From Macrotis lagotis (Eukaryota; Chordata; Mammalia; Peramelemorphia; Peramelidae), in assembly GCF_037893015.1 (NCBI RefSeq), contig NC_133666.1, positions 2,695,467-2,759,466 of the forward strand: a DNA stretch of 64,000 nt, in the 5' to 3' direction. The notes beneath the pieces were generated by a model. The model was given only the letters and a program-made list of their open reading frames with translations, was not told where the DNA came from and made no database searches. Position 1 is the first letter of the stretch. Each line of letters starts with the position of its first letter. The translations under genes and the position numbers were made by a program. This document shows positions 11,576 to 22,213 of this stretch, piece after piece.

Positions 11576-11730
11576 GATTTTTCTGAAATCATCCCCTTCA
11601 TCATTACTTACAGGACAATAATATTCTGTCACGTTCCTATACTGTAACTCGTGTTCAGCCATTCCCCAGTCCATCGGTAGCCCCCTCAGATTCCTATTCT
11701 TTGCTACTGATAATGTTTGACATTCATTTT
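11576..11730 (-). mobile_element. L1 3'-end fragment
   Basis: Contains 'ttctgaaatcatccccttcat' and 'cattccccagtccatcggtag', the antisense of the ORF2 tail and 3' region of marsupial L1. A better copy is at 30604-31255. Confidence 0.55.
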
Positions 11731-11962
11731 TGAAGAATCATTAGGGCAGTGGTGTCATAACCAGCACATAAACCGCATTTGAATGAGGGGGACTAGGCTA
11801 AGTCTCCAGCCTCCCTTTCTCCTCCAGAGTTATCTGGGTCCAGTGGCCAGAGAGGAACCAGGAGGACTGGAGATGGCCCTGGATGCTGAGGCAGTCAAGG
11901 TGAAATGACTTGTCCAAGGTCACAGGCTAGTAAGTGGCAGGTGTCTGAAGTTAGACTACAAA
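11731..11962 (-). mobile_element. RTE-tailed SINE
   Basis: 'ctccagcctccctttctcctccagag' and 'tctgggtccagtggccagagaggaa' are followed by 'gtgaaatgacttgtccaaggtcacag', a SINE core in antisense. The same order recurs at 28850-29160 and 43709-43950. It matches the marsupial SINE with a CORE-type head and an RTE-derived 3' tail. Confidence 0.6.
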
Positions 11963-12088
11963 AAGAGCTGCTATACATATTTTTTACTTTCTTGGAGTTT
12001 GTTTTGATTAGATCCTCTAATGCCTCCCTTTTCTCTTTTCTGCCCTCACCCCCATTTCTCTGTGGTGTGAAATGTACTTTTGTAGCCA

Positions 12089-12091
<3 letters not shown>

Positions 12092-12130
<39 letters not shown>

Positions 12131-12158
12131 TGTGTGTGTGTGTGTTTGTGTGTGTATG
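12092..12158. repeat. (TG)n microsatellite
   Basis: Near-pure TG dinucleotides with TGTA and TTTG interruptions. Confidence 0.97.
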
Positions 12159-13530
12159 TATCCTTTGACTGGTTCAGATGAGAGTGAGGTTCAAGTGTCA
12201 ACCACTGTCCTTTATCCCTCCCACCTTATTTGTATGAATGCTAAGGTGTGTACCCCAATTTTGTGGGATAATTTTCACTAACATTATTTTACCTCCCCTC
12301 CTCCAGTATATTCCTTTTCCCCTCTCAAGTTCATCCAGATAGAACAGACTTATTATGAGGCCTTGAATAATTAGACTCCCTCTATGACCCTTGATGATAA
12401 CCTGTTCAGAGGGGACTTCTATCTATATTTAATTGGAAGCATAAACAGTTTATCCTCGTTTGATCTTTTCTCACTGTTGATTCATGTTTCCCTTTTGATG
12501 TTTCTCTTCACTCCTGTGTTTGAACTTCAAAATTTCCACACAGCTCTGACCTTTTCATCAGAAATCCTTGAACATCTTCTGTTTTACTAAAAATCTATTC
12601 TCTGCACCACCCCCCCCAAGACTATACTGAGTATTGCTGGGTCAGTTATTTTTCGCAATGAGCTCATATTTTGACCTGCAGAATATCACATTCCAAATTT
12701 TCTACTCCATTCCAGAGGCAGCTGCTAAATCATGGCTGAGCCTCACTGTGAATCTTTTAGGGATATTTGCAGTATTTTTTTTTAATTCGTGGTGTTCTGG
12801 GAGTTATCATTCAGGCGTATCTTTCAGGAGATGACCACAGATTCAGTTACTACTTTATCCTCTGGTTCTTAGGGATCTGAGCACTTTTCTTTTATAATTT
12901 TTTTTTGAAATATAGCCTAGGCTTTTTTTTTTCTAATCATGGCTTTTGTAAATTTAAATTAAAATTAAAAAAAATTTTTAACAAATTCTTAAATGTTTTC
13001 TTTTATCTGTTTTCAAGGTCAATTGTTTTTACTATAGGATACTTTAGATTTTCTTTACTTTTTTAGATTTTTGGCTTTGCTTTAATATTTCTTGTTGCCT
13101 CATGGAATCATTGGCTTCTGTTTGGTCTGTTCTAAGTTTCAGGGAGTTTGTTGCCTGGAGAGGGGTTTTGTATTTCTTGTGCCAATCTATTAATTCCCTT
13201 TCCAATCCTTTTTTTCCATAACTCTCATTTCCTTTCCCTCTTTTTCTTCTAGTACTTTCATTTCACTGACAATATGATTAAGTTACCTTTTAAATTCTTG
13301 TGTCTGCTCTTGTAGGAATTCTAGTTGAGTTTGTGTCCATGCTGTGTTTCTCTCTGAGGCTTTGCTTGTAGATATTTTAGATTTGTTCTCTTCTCCTGGG
13401 TCTATATGGGTCTTGAGCATCCTTGCCAGCATAATAATTTTTTATGATCAAGTTTCTGTTTTGTTTTTTTTTTCTGCCCATTCTTCCAGTATACTTTCTG
13501 TTTTGGGGCTTTGTGTTTGTTTGCTTGTTT

Positions 13531-13677
13531 TTGGATTTTTGCAAGGCAGTGGGGTTAAGTGACTTGCCCAAAGTCACACAGCTAAGTAAATATAAAGTGT
13601 ACGAGGCTGGATTTGAACTCAGGTCACCCTGACTCCAGGGCCAGGAATCTATCCACTGGGTCACCCAGCTGTGCCCC
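13531..13677 (-). mobile_element. CORE-SINE in an older L1/HAL1
   Basis: Antisense copy from 'ttggatttttgcaaggcag' to 'acccagctgtgcccc'. L1-type sequence lies on both sides, so this insertion is younger than its host element. Confidence 0.9.
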
Positions 13678-14485
13678 TGGGCTTGATGTTAATGTTGGAT
13701 GGCCCTGGAGGGAAGATCTAGACTGGTTCTGTTCATGCTTTCTTGGGAGTATTGAATGTTATGTCATTCCACGACCAGCTTGGGTTGGGGCACTGCAAGC
13801 TTTCATGTTCCCAAAGGGGTCTGGTCCAGAGCAAAGTCTGCCTCCTCTGGTGTGAATTCTGCAAGCTCCTGTCCTGGATGTGAAAAACAGTAAAGTGATG
13901 CTGCACTTCATCTGTAGTAGGAAAGTGAGAAGTTCTGCTGGTTCAGTGCCAGAACCATAAAATCCCTTTGAGATCCTTGCCCTGAATTAGAACTGAAACT
14001 GAGACTTTGTTCTGCTCCTGAGATCTGAGCCACACTGCCACTATTGGCTGCTTGGCTTCTCACTCTTTTGGTCTACAGTCTAGTGTCTGATATATACCTT
14101 ACCATGGACTACCACCCTCAGGTGCAAGCCCCATATTTGACTATCCCTGAATCTGTGATGCGGAAGTGGGTAGTGAGCAACAAAGCTAGAAATGGCACCT
14201 GTTCCTATTGAGGTATGGGTCTAGGGGTGACCTAACATTGAGTCTGGTATTCCATCTCTCTATGTATGCTGGAGTGTTTTATTGTTGTACTTTTGGCCAG
14301 ACTCCATCCCCAGTGTTAGCAGAAATCTATCCTGTTTCTCTAGGCTGCCATTGCCTGGATGAATAACTCTCTGTGAGTGGATCTTAGATTTCCCTGTCAG
14401 GTTTCAGTTTTGCATTTTCTAGTTCTGTTTGGATGGACTTAGAGCTTTACTACTCTGTGCTATTCTGCCATCTTGGCTTTACTTC

Positions 14486-15058
14486 CATTTTAAACTGTAA
14501 ATTTATCAGATTCCCATTTCTCTGAGGAAATGTGTGATTTACTATTATGGGGGGTGTAATATGGAGGGAAAGGACCTTGAGATATTTTGATGGAGCTAGG
14601 GAAGGGACTTTCACTGGGGCCCTCAGGACAAATTCTACTTTAAACATTTTCTGGGCTTTCCCTTGTCTATCTGTCTCTCTCTCTCTATGTCCATCTTTCC
14701 TTTTTGATTTCTGAGTCTGTGGGTGTGGTCAAAGATAGGGTCCAAAGGTAGTTAAGACCACCCTTCAGTTCTGACTCTTGTCCACTCAGACCACTGACTG
14801 ACTGTCACTTTTCCTTCAGGTTTTTCAGATTTGGTGGTTGGAGGCATTTGGTCCCAAAGCTCTGTTTTACAGATGAAAGAGCCACAGAGATGAGGCTTAG
14901 GGGGTTGTGTTTTATTCTAGAGAATAAAACAGTGAATAATAAGAAAACAGAACCAGGGAAGGTTTTCAAATATGGGGATGATGATCACAGACCTGAATTT
15001 GGAATATTGATTTAATAGAGAAGTGTGAAGAATGGATTGAGGAAGAGACTGGAGAGGC
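14486..15058. other. No gene seen
   Basis: AT-rich spacer with a short antisense MIR-like piece ('ctgttttacagatgaaagag') at about 14863-14885. Confidence 0.4.
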
Positions 15059-15235
15059 AATGTGGTAGAGTGGATGGAAAGCCGCGCTTGAATACACTCT
15101 CTGATGGTTAACTTGCCATGTGGCTATAAGCATATCATTTAACCTCTCTGTGCCTCAGTTTCTTCATCTATTGAAGAAATAGTAAAATTGTATGAGTATC
15201 TACAAAATGTTTTTGCAAACTTTAAAAGGATGTAT
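15059..15235 (+). mobile_element. MIR element
   Basis: Sense MIR: 'gtggtagagtggatggaaag', 'catttaacctctctgtgcctcagtttcttcatct' and 'tttgcaaactttaaaagg' follow in the expected order. Confidence 0.75.
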
Positions 15236-16490
15236 CCATGTCAGTTGCAGATGGGAGGTGATAACAGTGGCTATGAGTGACAAGGAGGGGACAACTGATA
15301 TTTTGGAGGACTTGCCAGCTGACCGATTGGGGACACCATAGAGAGAAATCAAGAAGAAGAGTAGAGTCAAAAATGAGGCTGTGAGCCTGAGTAATTAGGA
15401 GAATGTGGAGGTAGAAGAAGGCAAGTTTTGAAAGATGTCTTGATATCTTTTGGGTTTTTTACATCACTTCTATTTCTGAATATAGCCTTCCATAATTCCC
15501 TTCTCTCCTCAGAGAGTCAGTTTTATTACAAAGAATAAAAAAAGGGGGGGGGGATCTATTCATGCCTGGATTCAGACAAACGCATCCATCAGTATGGGCC
15601 AGAGGTTACCGCTCTGCAATTGGACCAGCAGGAGTATTCCACTTCCTCTCTGAGGTCACACCTGGTGGCTGGAAGACGGTTCTTTCTGGTCACGACCATT
15701 GTAGTTGGTCGCCATATTGTTTGCCTACTTCTACGGATACCTTCTTTCCTTCTGGTCTGTCCGTGCTGAAGAAGGCCTTCAGAGACTTGCTGCCAACTTA
15801 CTCACCTCAGAATTCAAATGGGACTTGAATTCAGAGAAGTGGGAGGGAAGACCTCATTGGTGGGTTCCTCCCTCTTGTTCTCTGTTGTCCTTTTTGGGGA
15901 GCTCAGCCAGATTTCCCCAGACTTGGTGTGGAGCATGGGCTGAGGGGAACCAACGGTCTAATTTCAGCTCCAGTCCCATGCCTGGAAGCTAGAAGTCAGT
16001 TTCAGTTCATTTTTTCTGGCACATAGGGTTTGAGGCTGCCTGCTTCTTTGTCCGGGTGTGTCTGGGGCTCTGTATAGTACTTGGTATATAGTAATAAAGA
16101 CTTGTTGTCTGCCTGCCTGCCTTTAACTCAAATACTGGTGCATTCTGGGGCCTGAACAAAGCAAAGCTTTGGCTGTCAGAAGAAGGGGTCTCTGGGAACT
16201 GATGCCCCAGCAACTGATCAATGAATCAAGTGCGCAGGGGTTTGCATGGGATGGTATCCAGTTGGCTGCTGTATTCTAGCCCCGAGGACAATGGTGGCTA
16301 TTTTGAGCTTGGAGCTCTACTGAGCAGTCTCAGAATGCTCAAGGAACACCAGAAAGTAGTATCGGATCCTGGGAAACTGATGCTTTCCAGGTGGGGAGAC
16401 ATCCACATCTCTGAGCAGCATCTTCTTGCTGTCAATGGGAGATGATGGGAAGGAGTTGGGAGGCACTTGCATGTCTGCTCCCAATTTATT
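15236..16490. other. No gene seen
   Basis: Contains a poly-A/poly-G run at 15537-15553. The short open frames do not resemble known proteins. Confidence 0.4.
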
Positions 16491-16636
16491 TTAGGTTTTT
16501 TGCAAAGCAATGGGGTTAAGTGGCTTGCCCAAGGCCACACAACTAGGTCATTATGAAGTGTCTGAGGCCAGATTTGAATTCAGGTCCTCCTGACTCCAGG
16601 GCCGCTGCTCTATCCACTGCGCCACCTAGCTGTCCC
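16491..16636 (-). mobile_element. CORE-SINE, full length
   Basis: Antisense copy from 'ttaggttttttgcaaag' to 'cacctagctgtccc', little diverged. Confidence 0.93.
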
Positions 16637-16724
16637 TGCTCTCATTTTGAAAGTAACCTCACTCAGGAGGGCCCTGGGCTCAAGAGAAATCTCAGACTCT
16701 TGACCTCTTTACTCCCTTTGCAGT

Positions 16725-16860
16725 TGAGAGGATGTGGCTTCAAATCCCAGCCCCACCACTCGCTGTGCCTGAGTTAGACACTTCTCCTTTTTGGATCTCC
16801 TTTTCTAGGGGTTGATCAACTACATGATTTCAAAAAAGGCCCTTCTCGGTTTCTAACCTG
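16725..16860 (+). mobile_element. MIR element, diverged
   Basis: 'gtggcttcaaatcccagccccaccact', 'gagttagacacttctcc' and 'ggcccttctcggtttctaa' match the order of a sense MIR. Confidence 0.55.
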
Positions 16861-17176
16861 GCTGCTTCCCTCTGTGAATTAGGATGCAATTCCATTGGCT
16901 TGAGTGATATCAAATTCAAGGACCTCTGGCTTTATGGGTATGAAGGCTTCTTCCACCTTTAAACTGGGGGGGAGAAGGGAGCTGTTGTTTGTCCCATGAT
17001 TACTCCTGCCTATAGTGCACTTCTCCATTTGCAATTTAAAAATGTTCTGCCTATGAGGCCATGGGATGAGTGTTGAATCCTAGGTCAGGCTTTACCATCC
17101 ATGACTTGCGTGAGAAATCAACTCACTTTTCGTTTTCTCCATCTGTCAAATCAGGGAGTCAGCCCAAATCACTTCT

Positions 17177-17338
17177 TTTTTATTTTTATTTTTTTAGGTT
17201 TTTGAAAGGCAAATGAGGTTAAGTGGCTTGCCCAAGGCCACACAGCTAGATCATTATTGAGTGTCTGAGACCAGATTTGAACCCAGGTACTCCTGACTCC
17301 AAGGCCGGTGCTTTATCCACTGCGCCACCTAGCCACCC
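17177..17338 (-). mobile_element. CORE-SINE with duplicated target
   Basis: The SINE proper starts at 'taggttttt' (about 17195) after a T-rich tail. It is flanked by AATCACTTCT (17167-17176) and AATTACTTCT (17339-17348). The next SINE uses the same target sequence. Confidence 0.92.
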
Positions 17339-17348
17339 AATTACTTCT

Positions 17349-17506
17349 TTTTTAAAAATTTTATTTATTTAAGGCAATGGGATTGAATGACTTGGCCAAG
17401 GTCACATAGCTAGGCAATTATGAAGTATCTGAGGCCACATTTGAACTCAGATACTCCTGACTCCAGGGCTGATACTCTATCCATTTCGCTACCTAGCTGC
17501 CCTCTG
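17349..17506 (-). mobile_element. CORE-SINE adjacent to the previous one
   Basis: Antisense copy ending 'acctagctgccct'. It is flanked by AATTACTTCT (17339-17348) and AATCACTTCT (17507-17516). Two SINEs therefore share one original target, which is now present three times. This copy is more diverged than its neighbour, so it is probably the earlier insertion. Confidence 0.9.
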
Positions 17507-17650
17507 AATCACTTCTAAGATGCTATCTGGCTCTTACAAGTATTATTGCAGAGTACCCAGGCTTCGACTTGACTCAGTTCTGGACCACATTCCCCATCTT
17601 TCCCAAGCCATACTGGAGCATGCACATTATTTGCTGAAGCTTTTAGACAC

Positions 17651-17797
17651 TCTTTTTTTTTTCAAGGCAATGGGGTTAAGTGGCTTGCCCAAGGCCACAA
17701 GGCTAGGTAATTATTAAGTGTCTGAGGTCGGATTTGAACTCAGGTAGTCCTGACTCCAAAGCCAGTGCTCTATTCACTGCACCACTTAGCCGCCCCT
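17651..17797 (-). mobile_element. CORE-SINE, full length
   Basis: Antisense copy with a T8-9 tail, 'caaggcaatggggttaag' and the head complement 'cacttagccgcccct'. Confidence 0.92.
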
Positions 17798-18118
17798 TGT
17801 TGAACCTTTTAAATAATATTTTAAAACTTTAAATAAACTTTATTGAAATATCTTGCTTTTGTACATCACCAAAATGTCCCCAATTATATCATTACTCCCC
17901 ATCTCCCAGAAAGCATAAAACAAATTACATATTTTATTTTATTTTTTAAATTTATTTCTTATTCTCATTTTGTACAAATGTTTTTTTTACATTAATAAAA
18001 TATACTTGTTTACAAGTAAACAAAATACCCCTCCCCCCTTGAATATAGATAGACTTGCTTGGGTGAAAAAGTAAAGGGAAGAGAAAAAAATTAAAATAAA
18101 AAAAAATAGTAATAATTG

Positions 18119-18269
18119 TAGGTATGGCCAGGTGGCGCGATGGACGAAGCACCAGCCCTGGAGCCAGGAGCACCTGAGTCCACATCCAGCCTCGTAAACC
18201 CAATAATCACCCAGCCATGTGACATGCAAGCCACCCGATCCCCACTGCCCTGCAAAACCCAGAAAGAAG
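18119..18269 (+). repeat. SINE-like module C in HAL1 3' UTR
   Basis: 'taggtatggccaggtggcgcgatgg', 'ggagccaggagcacctgagtcc', 'atgtgacatgcaagccaccc' and 'ccctgcaaaacccag' form a third module, in the same orientation as A and B. Its counterpart is at 39291-39432. The modules are separated by A/T-rich tracts such as 'aaataaaatagtaataatag', which look like old SINE tails. Confidence 0.75.
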
Positions 18270-18312
18270 GGGAAAAAAAAGACCCAAAATAAAATAAAAT
18301 AGTAATAATAGT

Positions 18313-18461
18313 AGGGGTGGCTGGGTGACAGACAGAGCATTGGCCCTTGAGCCAGGAGCACCTGGGTCCGAATCCGGCCCCAGACATCCAAAGATCACCC
18401 TGCTATGTGGCCCCAGGCAGGCCACCCAGCCCCGCTTGCCCTGCACCCTCCCCCAAATAAT
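18313..18461 (+). repeat. SINE-like module B in HAL1 3' UTR
   Basis: 'ggggtggctgggtgacagacagagcattgg', 'gagccaggagcacctgggtcc' and 'tatgtggccccaggcaggcc' again follow the SINE order, antisense to HAL1. It is GC-richer than genomic SINEs. Its counterpart is at 39483-39631. Confidence 0.75.
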
Positions 18462-18660
18462 AATAACAAAAAATGTGCTTCAGTCTTTGTTCCAAGACCA
18501 TCAACTCTGTCGTGAGTGGATCACATTCTTTATGATAAGTCCATCACAAAAGTTACTTCCATATTTTTCCAACATTGCCATTGCTGATCGCAACTCCCTC
18601 CTTTCTTATTTCTCCACTACCATGTACTCTATTTTCTCTCTCCTTTCACTCTGACTCTGC

Positions 18661-18803
18661 TGTAGGGTTGCTGAGTGGCGCAGCAAACAGATCCCTGGTC
18701 CTGGGGCCAAGAAGCCCTGAGCCCCCATACCACCCCTTAGGCCCAGAATCCACCTGGCCCTATGGTCCTGGGCAGGCCATCCAATCCCAGCCCCTTGCAA
18801 GAA
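18661..18803 (+). repeat. SINE-like module A in HAL1 3' UTR
   Basis: On the plus strand it reads 'ggttgctgagtggcgcagcaaacag', 'aagccctgagccccca', 'tggccctatggtcctgggcaggcc' and 'ccccttgcaagaa'. This is the skeleton of a CORE-SINE, antisense to HAL1. It is present at the same place in the copies at 39852-39992 and 46430-46563, so it belongs to the element and is not a private insertion. Confidence 0.75.
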
Positions 18804-19277
18804 GTAAAAAAGAAAATGTGTTATATCTGACCACTGTCCCCCCATGCTCCATCCTCTCCTTCTTTATTCACATCTCCACCCCTTCCCCCTGCTCCCCCCT
18901 CCTTCTTACTCCAGTTGTCAATACCCCATTGAGTATATTTGCTGTTTCCTCTCCTAGCCATCTCTGATGAGAGCAAAGGTTCCCTCATTCCCCCTTGCCT
19001 CTCCCCTTCCATATCATTGCAATAGCTCATTGTAATAAAAAAAATCTTATTATGTGAAATATCTTGGCCTATTCCCCCTCTCCTTTTTCTTTCTCCCATT
19101 CCATTTCCCTTTTTTTCTATTGACTCCATTTTTATACCATATTTTATCTTTGAATTCAGGTTTCTCCTGTGCTTCAACTATAAAAGCTCCCTCTACCTGC
19201 TCTATTAACTGAGATGGTTCATATGAATATTATCAGTATCATTTTTCTATACATGCAGTTCATCCTCATTAAGTCCC

Positions 19278-20380
19278 TCATATTTCCCCCCTCTCCTCCA
19301 AGCTCCATGCTTCACCTGAGTCCTGTATCTGAAGATCAAACCTTCTGTTCAGCTTTGGCCATTCCAAAAGGAACCTTTGAAATTCCCCTGGTTCATTGAA
19401 AGTCCATCTTTTTCCCTGGAAGAGGACATTCAGCCTTGCTGGGTAGTTCATTCTTGGCTGAATTCTAAGCTCTTTTGCCTTCTGGTATATTGTATTCCAA
19501 GCCCTACGAGCTTCCAATGTAGTTGCTGCTAAGTCCTGTGTGATCCTGACTGCAGCTCCATGATATTTGAACTGTGTCCTTCTGGCTGCTTGTAATATTT
19601 TCTCTTTGACTTGGGAGTTCTGGAACTTGGCTATAATATTCCTGGGGGTTGGTTTTTGGGGATCTCTTTCTCAGGGGGATCAGTGGATTCTCTCCATTTC
19701 TATTTTGCCCTCTGCTTCTAGACTATCAGGGCAATTTTTCTGTAGTAATTCTTTGAAAATGATGTCAAGGCTCTTTTCCTGATCATGACTTTCAGGTATT
19801 CCAATAATTTTCAAATTATCTTTCCTAAATCTGTTTTCCATATCAGTTGTTTTTTCAATGAGATATTTCACATTTTCTTCTAATTTTTCATTTTTTTTGG
19901 TTTTGAAGTATTGATTCCTGATATCTGGTAAATTCACCAATCTCCCTGAATTCTAATCTTTGTCTGAAGGATTTGTTCTCCTCAGAGAGTTTTCTTATCT
20001 CTTTTTCCATCTGGCCAATTTTGCTTTTTAAAACATTCTTCTCCTCCATAACTTTTTGAACTGTTTTATCCATTTGTTTTTAGCATGCTATTTTCTTCAG
20101 CATTTTTTTGGATTTCCTTGACTAAGCTCCTGACTTCATTTTCATGTTTTTCCTGCATCTCTTTCCTTTCTTTTCCCAGTTTTTCTTCCAACTCCCTCAT
20201 TTGATTTTCAAAGTCTTTTTTGAGCTCTTCCATAGCCTGAGCCCAATTTCTGTTTTTCTTGGAGTCTTTAGATGCAGGAGCTTGTGCTTCCTCATCTTCA
20301 GACTGAGTATTTTGATCCTTCTTAGGCTCATTTGCAAAATATTTCTCAATAGTCTTCCTCTTGTTTCTTTGCTTGTTCAT
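19278..20380 (-). pseudogene. HAL1 ORF1 (L1 ORF1p-like), broken
   Basis: L1 ORF1p is an RNA-binding trimeric chaperone. Here the ATG at 20380-20378 opens MNKQRNKRKTIEKYF. A Lys/Glu-rich coiled coil follows (NWAQAMEELKKDFENQMREL), then the RRM region with 'RKDNLKIIGIPESHDQEKS', and a C-terminal domain with 'EARRAWNTIYQKAKELRI' and 'VLFQGKRWTF'. The stop is at 19278. About 367 codons would be spanned, normal for the family. The reading frame changes at least twice (around 20066-20073 and 19888-19940). One in-frame stop lies at about 19680, where a CGA is probably now TGA ('ERIH*SP'). The copy is no longer able to make a full protein. Confidence 0.85.
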
Positions 20381-21280
20381 TTTCCCAGCCTGGGCCTGGT
20401 TTGGGGTTCTTCCTGAGCTTTTGGGACACTCCCACAAGGGTCTCAGTGTGTGAGGTTCTGTCCTCCCTCCTGGTCTGTGAATGACCATAAGGTCCCCCCT
20501 CTGTCACGGGGCTGAGGTGGGGGGGGCCCTGTTGTTCTATGGGGGCCCTAGACTGGGATCAGGATCTGAATGTGGTCAGAGCCCCAGAGTCCTGTTCCAG
20601 GGGCAGAGGACAGAGCACTGCAGTCTCTCTTCACTCCCCAACCTCAGCTCAATGGGCTCATGCCCTGGGGGCTCCTGCTTACCGGCTCCGCCTGCTTCTG
20701 TTTCCATATCTGGGCTGCCTAAAGACCAAGCTGCTTGCTGTGTGCCCTGAGGGCTGGGCTCCTCGTGCTCATTCTGGCAGAGGTCCCCCACTGTTCCCCC
20801 ACTTTGTGCTGGTGCTCCCCGGGGTGCAGCTCAGGAGACTCCCCCGCTGCTGTGAGCTGCGGCTCCCAGCGCCCTGGGGCTGCCTCCGGGAGGCTGAAGT
20901 TCTTTTGCTCTGGTGGGCCACCACTCTGGTGGGCCGCCCCTCTGACCCCGGGAGCAGAGCCTTTCTGCTCTTTTCCAGGTTACCTTGAGTAGGAGAACTG
21001 CCTCACTGGGTCCCTTTGTGGGTTCTGTCTCTCGAAAGTTTAGTTAGAGTCCTTAGTTTATGAGTTTTTATCAGAGAGCTCCTAAGACTAGATCCCTTCA
21101 TGTCACCATCTTGGCTCCGCCCCCCCAAATTACATATTTTAAATAAAAAAGAAGAGAAAGAGATCAGTAAAACTGACAGAAGCATTTGAAATAAATGCAC
21201 GTGTTTCACCCATAGATCTCCCACTTTTGCAGCTTGGATGATACAGTGTTGCTCCAGGAACTTATGGTTCTTTATCCTTG

Positions 21281-21520
21281 GTTCAGTCCTTTTTGTATCG
21301 TGTCCAACTCTTTGTGACTCCATTTTGGGGGAGTATTCTTGGCAAAGATACTGGAGGAGTTTGACATTTCCTTCTCCAGTTCATTTTACAGATGACGAAA
21401 TTGAGGCAAACAAGGTAAAGTGACCTGTCCAGTATCTCCCAGCTAGTATCTGATATCACATTTGAACTCAGGTCTTGCTGACTCCAGACCCAGCACCCTA
21501 TTCACCATGGTGCCACTTAG
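21281..21520 (-). mobile_element. MAR1-like SINE, full length
   Basis: Antisense: 'tgtccaactctttgtgactcc', 'ttggcaaagatactggaggag', 'ccttctccagttcattttacagatg' and 'ttgaactcaggtcttgctgac' lead to a head complement 'atggtgccactta'. The extended 3' part is complete. Confidence 0.85.
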
Positions 21521-21745
21521 GAAGACCTGACTTCAAATCCAGCCTCAGATACCTACTAGCTGTATAACTCTGTCAAGTCTCTTCACTTGTTTGCCTCAGT
21601 TTTCTCCTTGGTAAAATGGGAATCAAAACAGCACCTACCTTCCAGGTTTGTTGTAAAAATCAAATGAGATAATTATAAATTGCTTAGCAGACTGACTGGC
21701 TAAAGTCGTGCTTAATAAATGAGTATTCTCTTCCTCTCTGCAAAG
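21521..21745 (+). mobile_element. MIR/THER1 SINE
   Basis: Sense copy: 'cttcaaatccagcctcagatacctactagctgtat', 'gtttgcctcagttttctcc', 'tggtaaaatggga' and the end 'gtgcttaataaatgagtattc'. It lies head to head with the MAR1-like SINE before it. Confidence 0.85.
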
Positions 21746-22213
21746 AATTGTGGTCAGGGTGTTCTCTTTTGAATCATGCTCATTCTTTGCAAATTTGCAA
21801 CCTTCACTTTGGATTCTTTTGATGTGGTTGGTTGTTCTTTCCATTGACACTAATGCAATTAATGTGTGTATTGAGGTTTATTTGTTTGGGTTCTTATTTG
21901 GCTCAGTTGTCTCCCCTCTGCATCAATTCTTGTAGATCTTTCCTTGCTACTCTGATTTCATCACATGCACCATTTCTTAGAGCCCAAGAATAGACCATTA
22001 CATTCATGTACTTAGCCATCCCCCAATTGATGAGCATCTACTTTATTTCCAATTCTTCACTATCATCCAATGCTATATCATCCATGCTATAAATATTTGG
22101 CAGTGTAGGGAGATTTTTTTCTTATCAATGACCTCCTTGGGGAATAAATCTTGCCATGATTTACTCACTTACTTTGCATAATTCCAAATGATTTTCCAAA
22201 ATGATTTTCAGCT
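21746..22213 (-). mobile_element. L1 ORF2 3'-end
   Basis: Antisense of the ORF2 terminus and 3' region: 'gttggttgttctttccattg', 'tagccatcccccaattgatgagcatctac' and 'ctataaatatttgg'. It is continuous in order with the L1 sequence that resumes at 22796. Confidence 0.65.

Larger units (their letters stand above)
11965..14485 (-). mobile_element. Old HAL1-like LINE (ORF1 and 5' UTR)
   Basis: Reading on the minus strand, the 5' end is the complement of 'ctgccatcttggct' (near 14468), the usual start of marsupial L1. A 5' UTR-like stretch follows to about 13680. Then comes decayed ORF1 sequence, with the complements of 'ttttagattt..ggtctt' and 'cttttcatcagaaatccttg'. Last is a long non-coding 3' part containing 'tggttcagatgagagtgaggttcaagtgtc'. 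No ORF2 is seen between ORF1 and this tail, as in the half-L1 elements at 17.9 and 39.1 kb. It is clearly older than those two. A SINE (13531-13677) and a TG microsatellite interrupt it. The boundaries are approximate. Confidence 0.55.
17937..21125 (-). mobile_element. Full-length HAL1 (half-L1) retroelement
   Basis: A complete 3.19-kb element flanked by the 16-bp duplication CAAATTACATATTTTA (17921-17936 and 21126-21141). On the minus strand it begins GGGGGGGCGGAGCCAAGATG, the usual marsupial L1 start. A GC-rich 5' UTR of about 745 bases follows, then ORF1 (20380-19278, decayed), then a 1.34-kb 3' UTR and an A-rich tail. There is no ORF2. This is the half-L1 organisation known for HAL1 families, which must borrow L1 reverse transcriptase. 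The 3' UTR holds three SINE-like modules, listed separately. By eye it agrees at roughly nine in ten positions with the copy at 39.1 kb. Confidence 0.88.
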
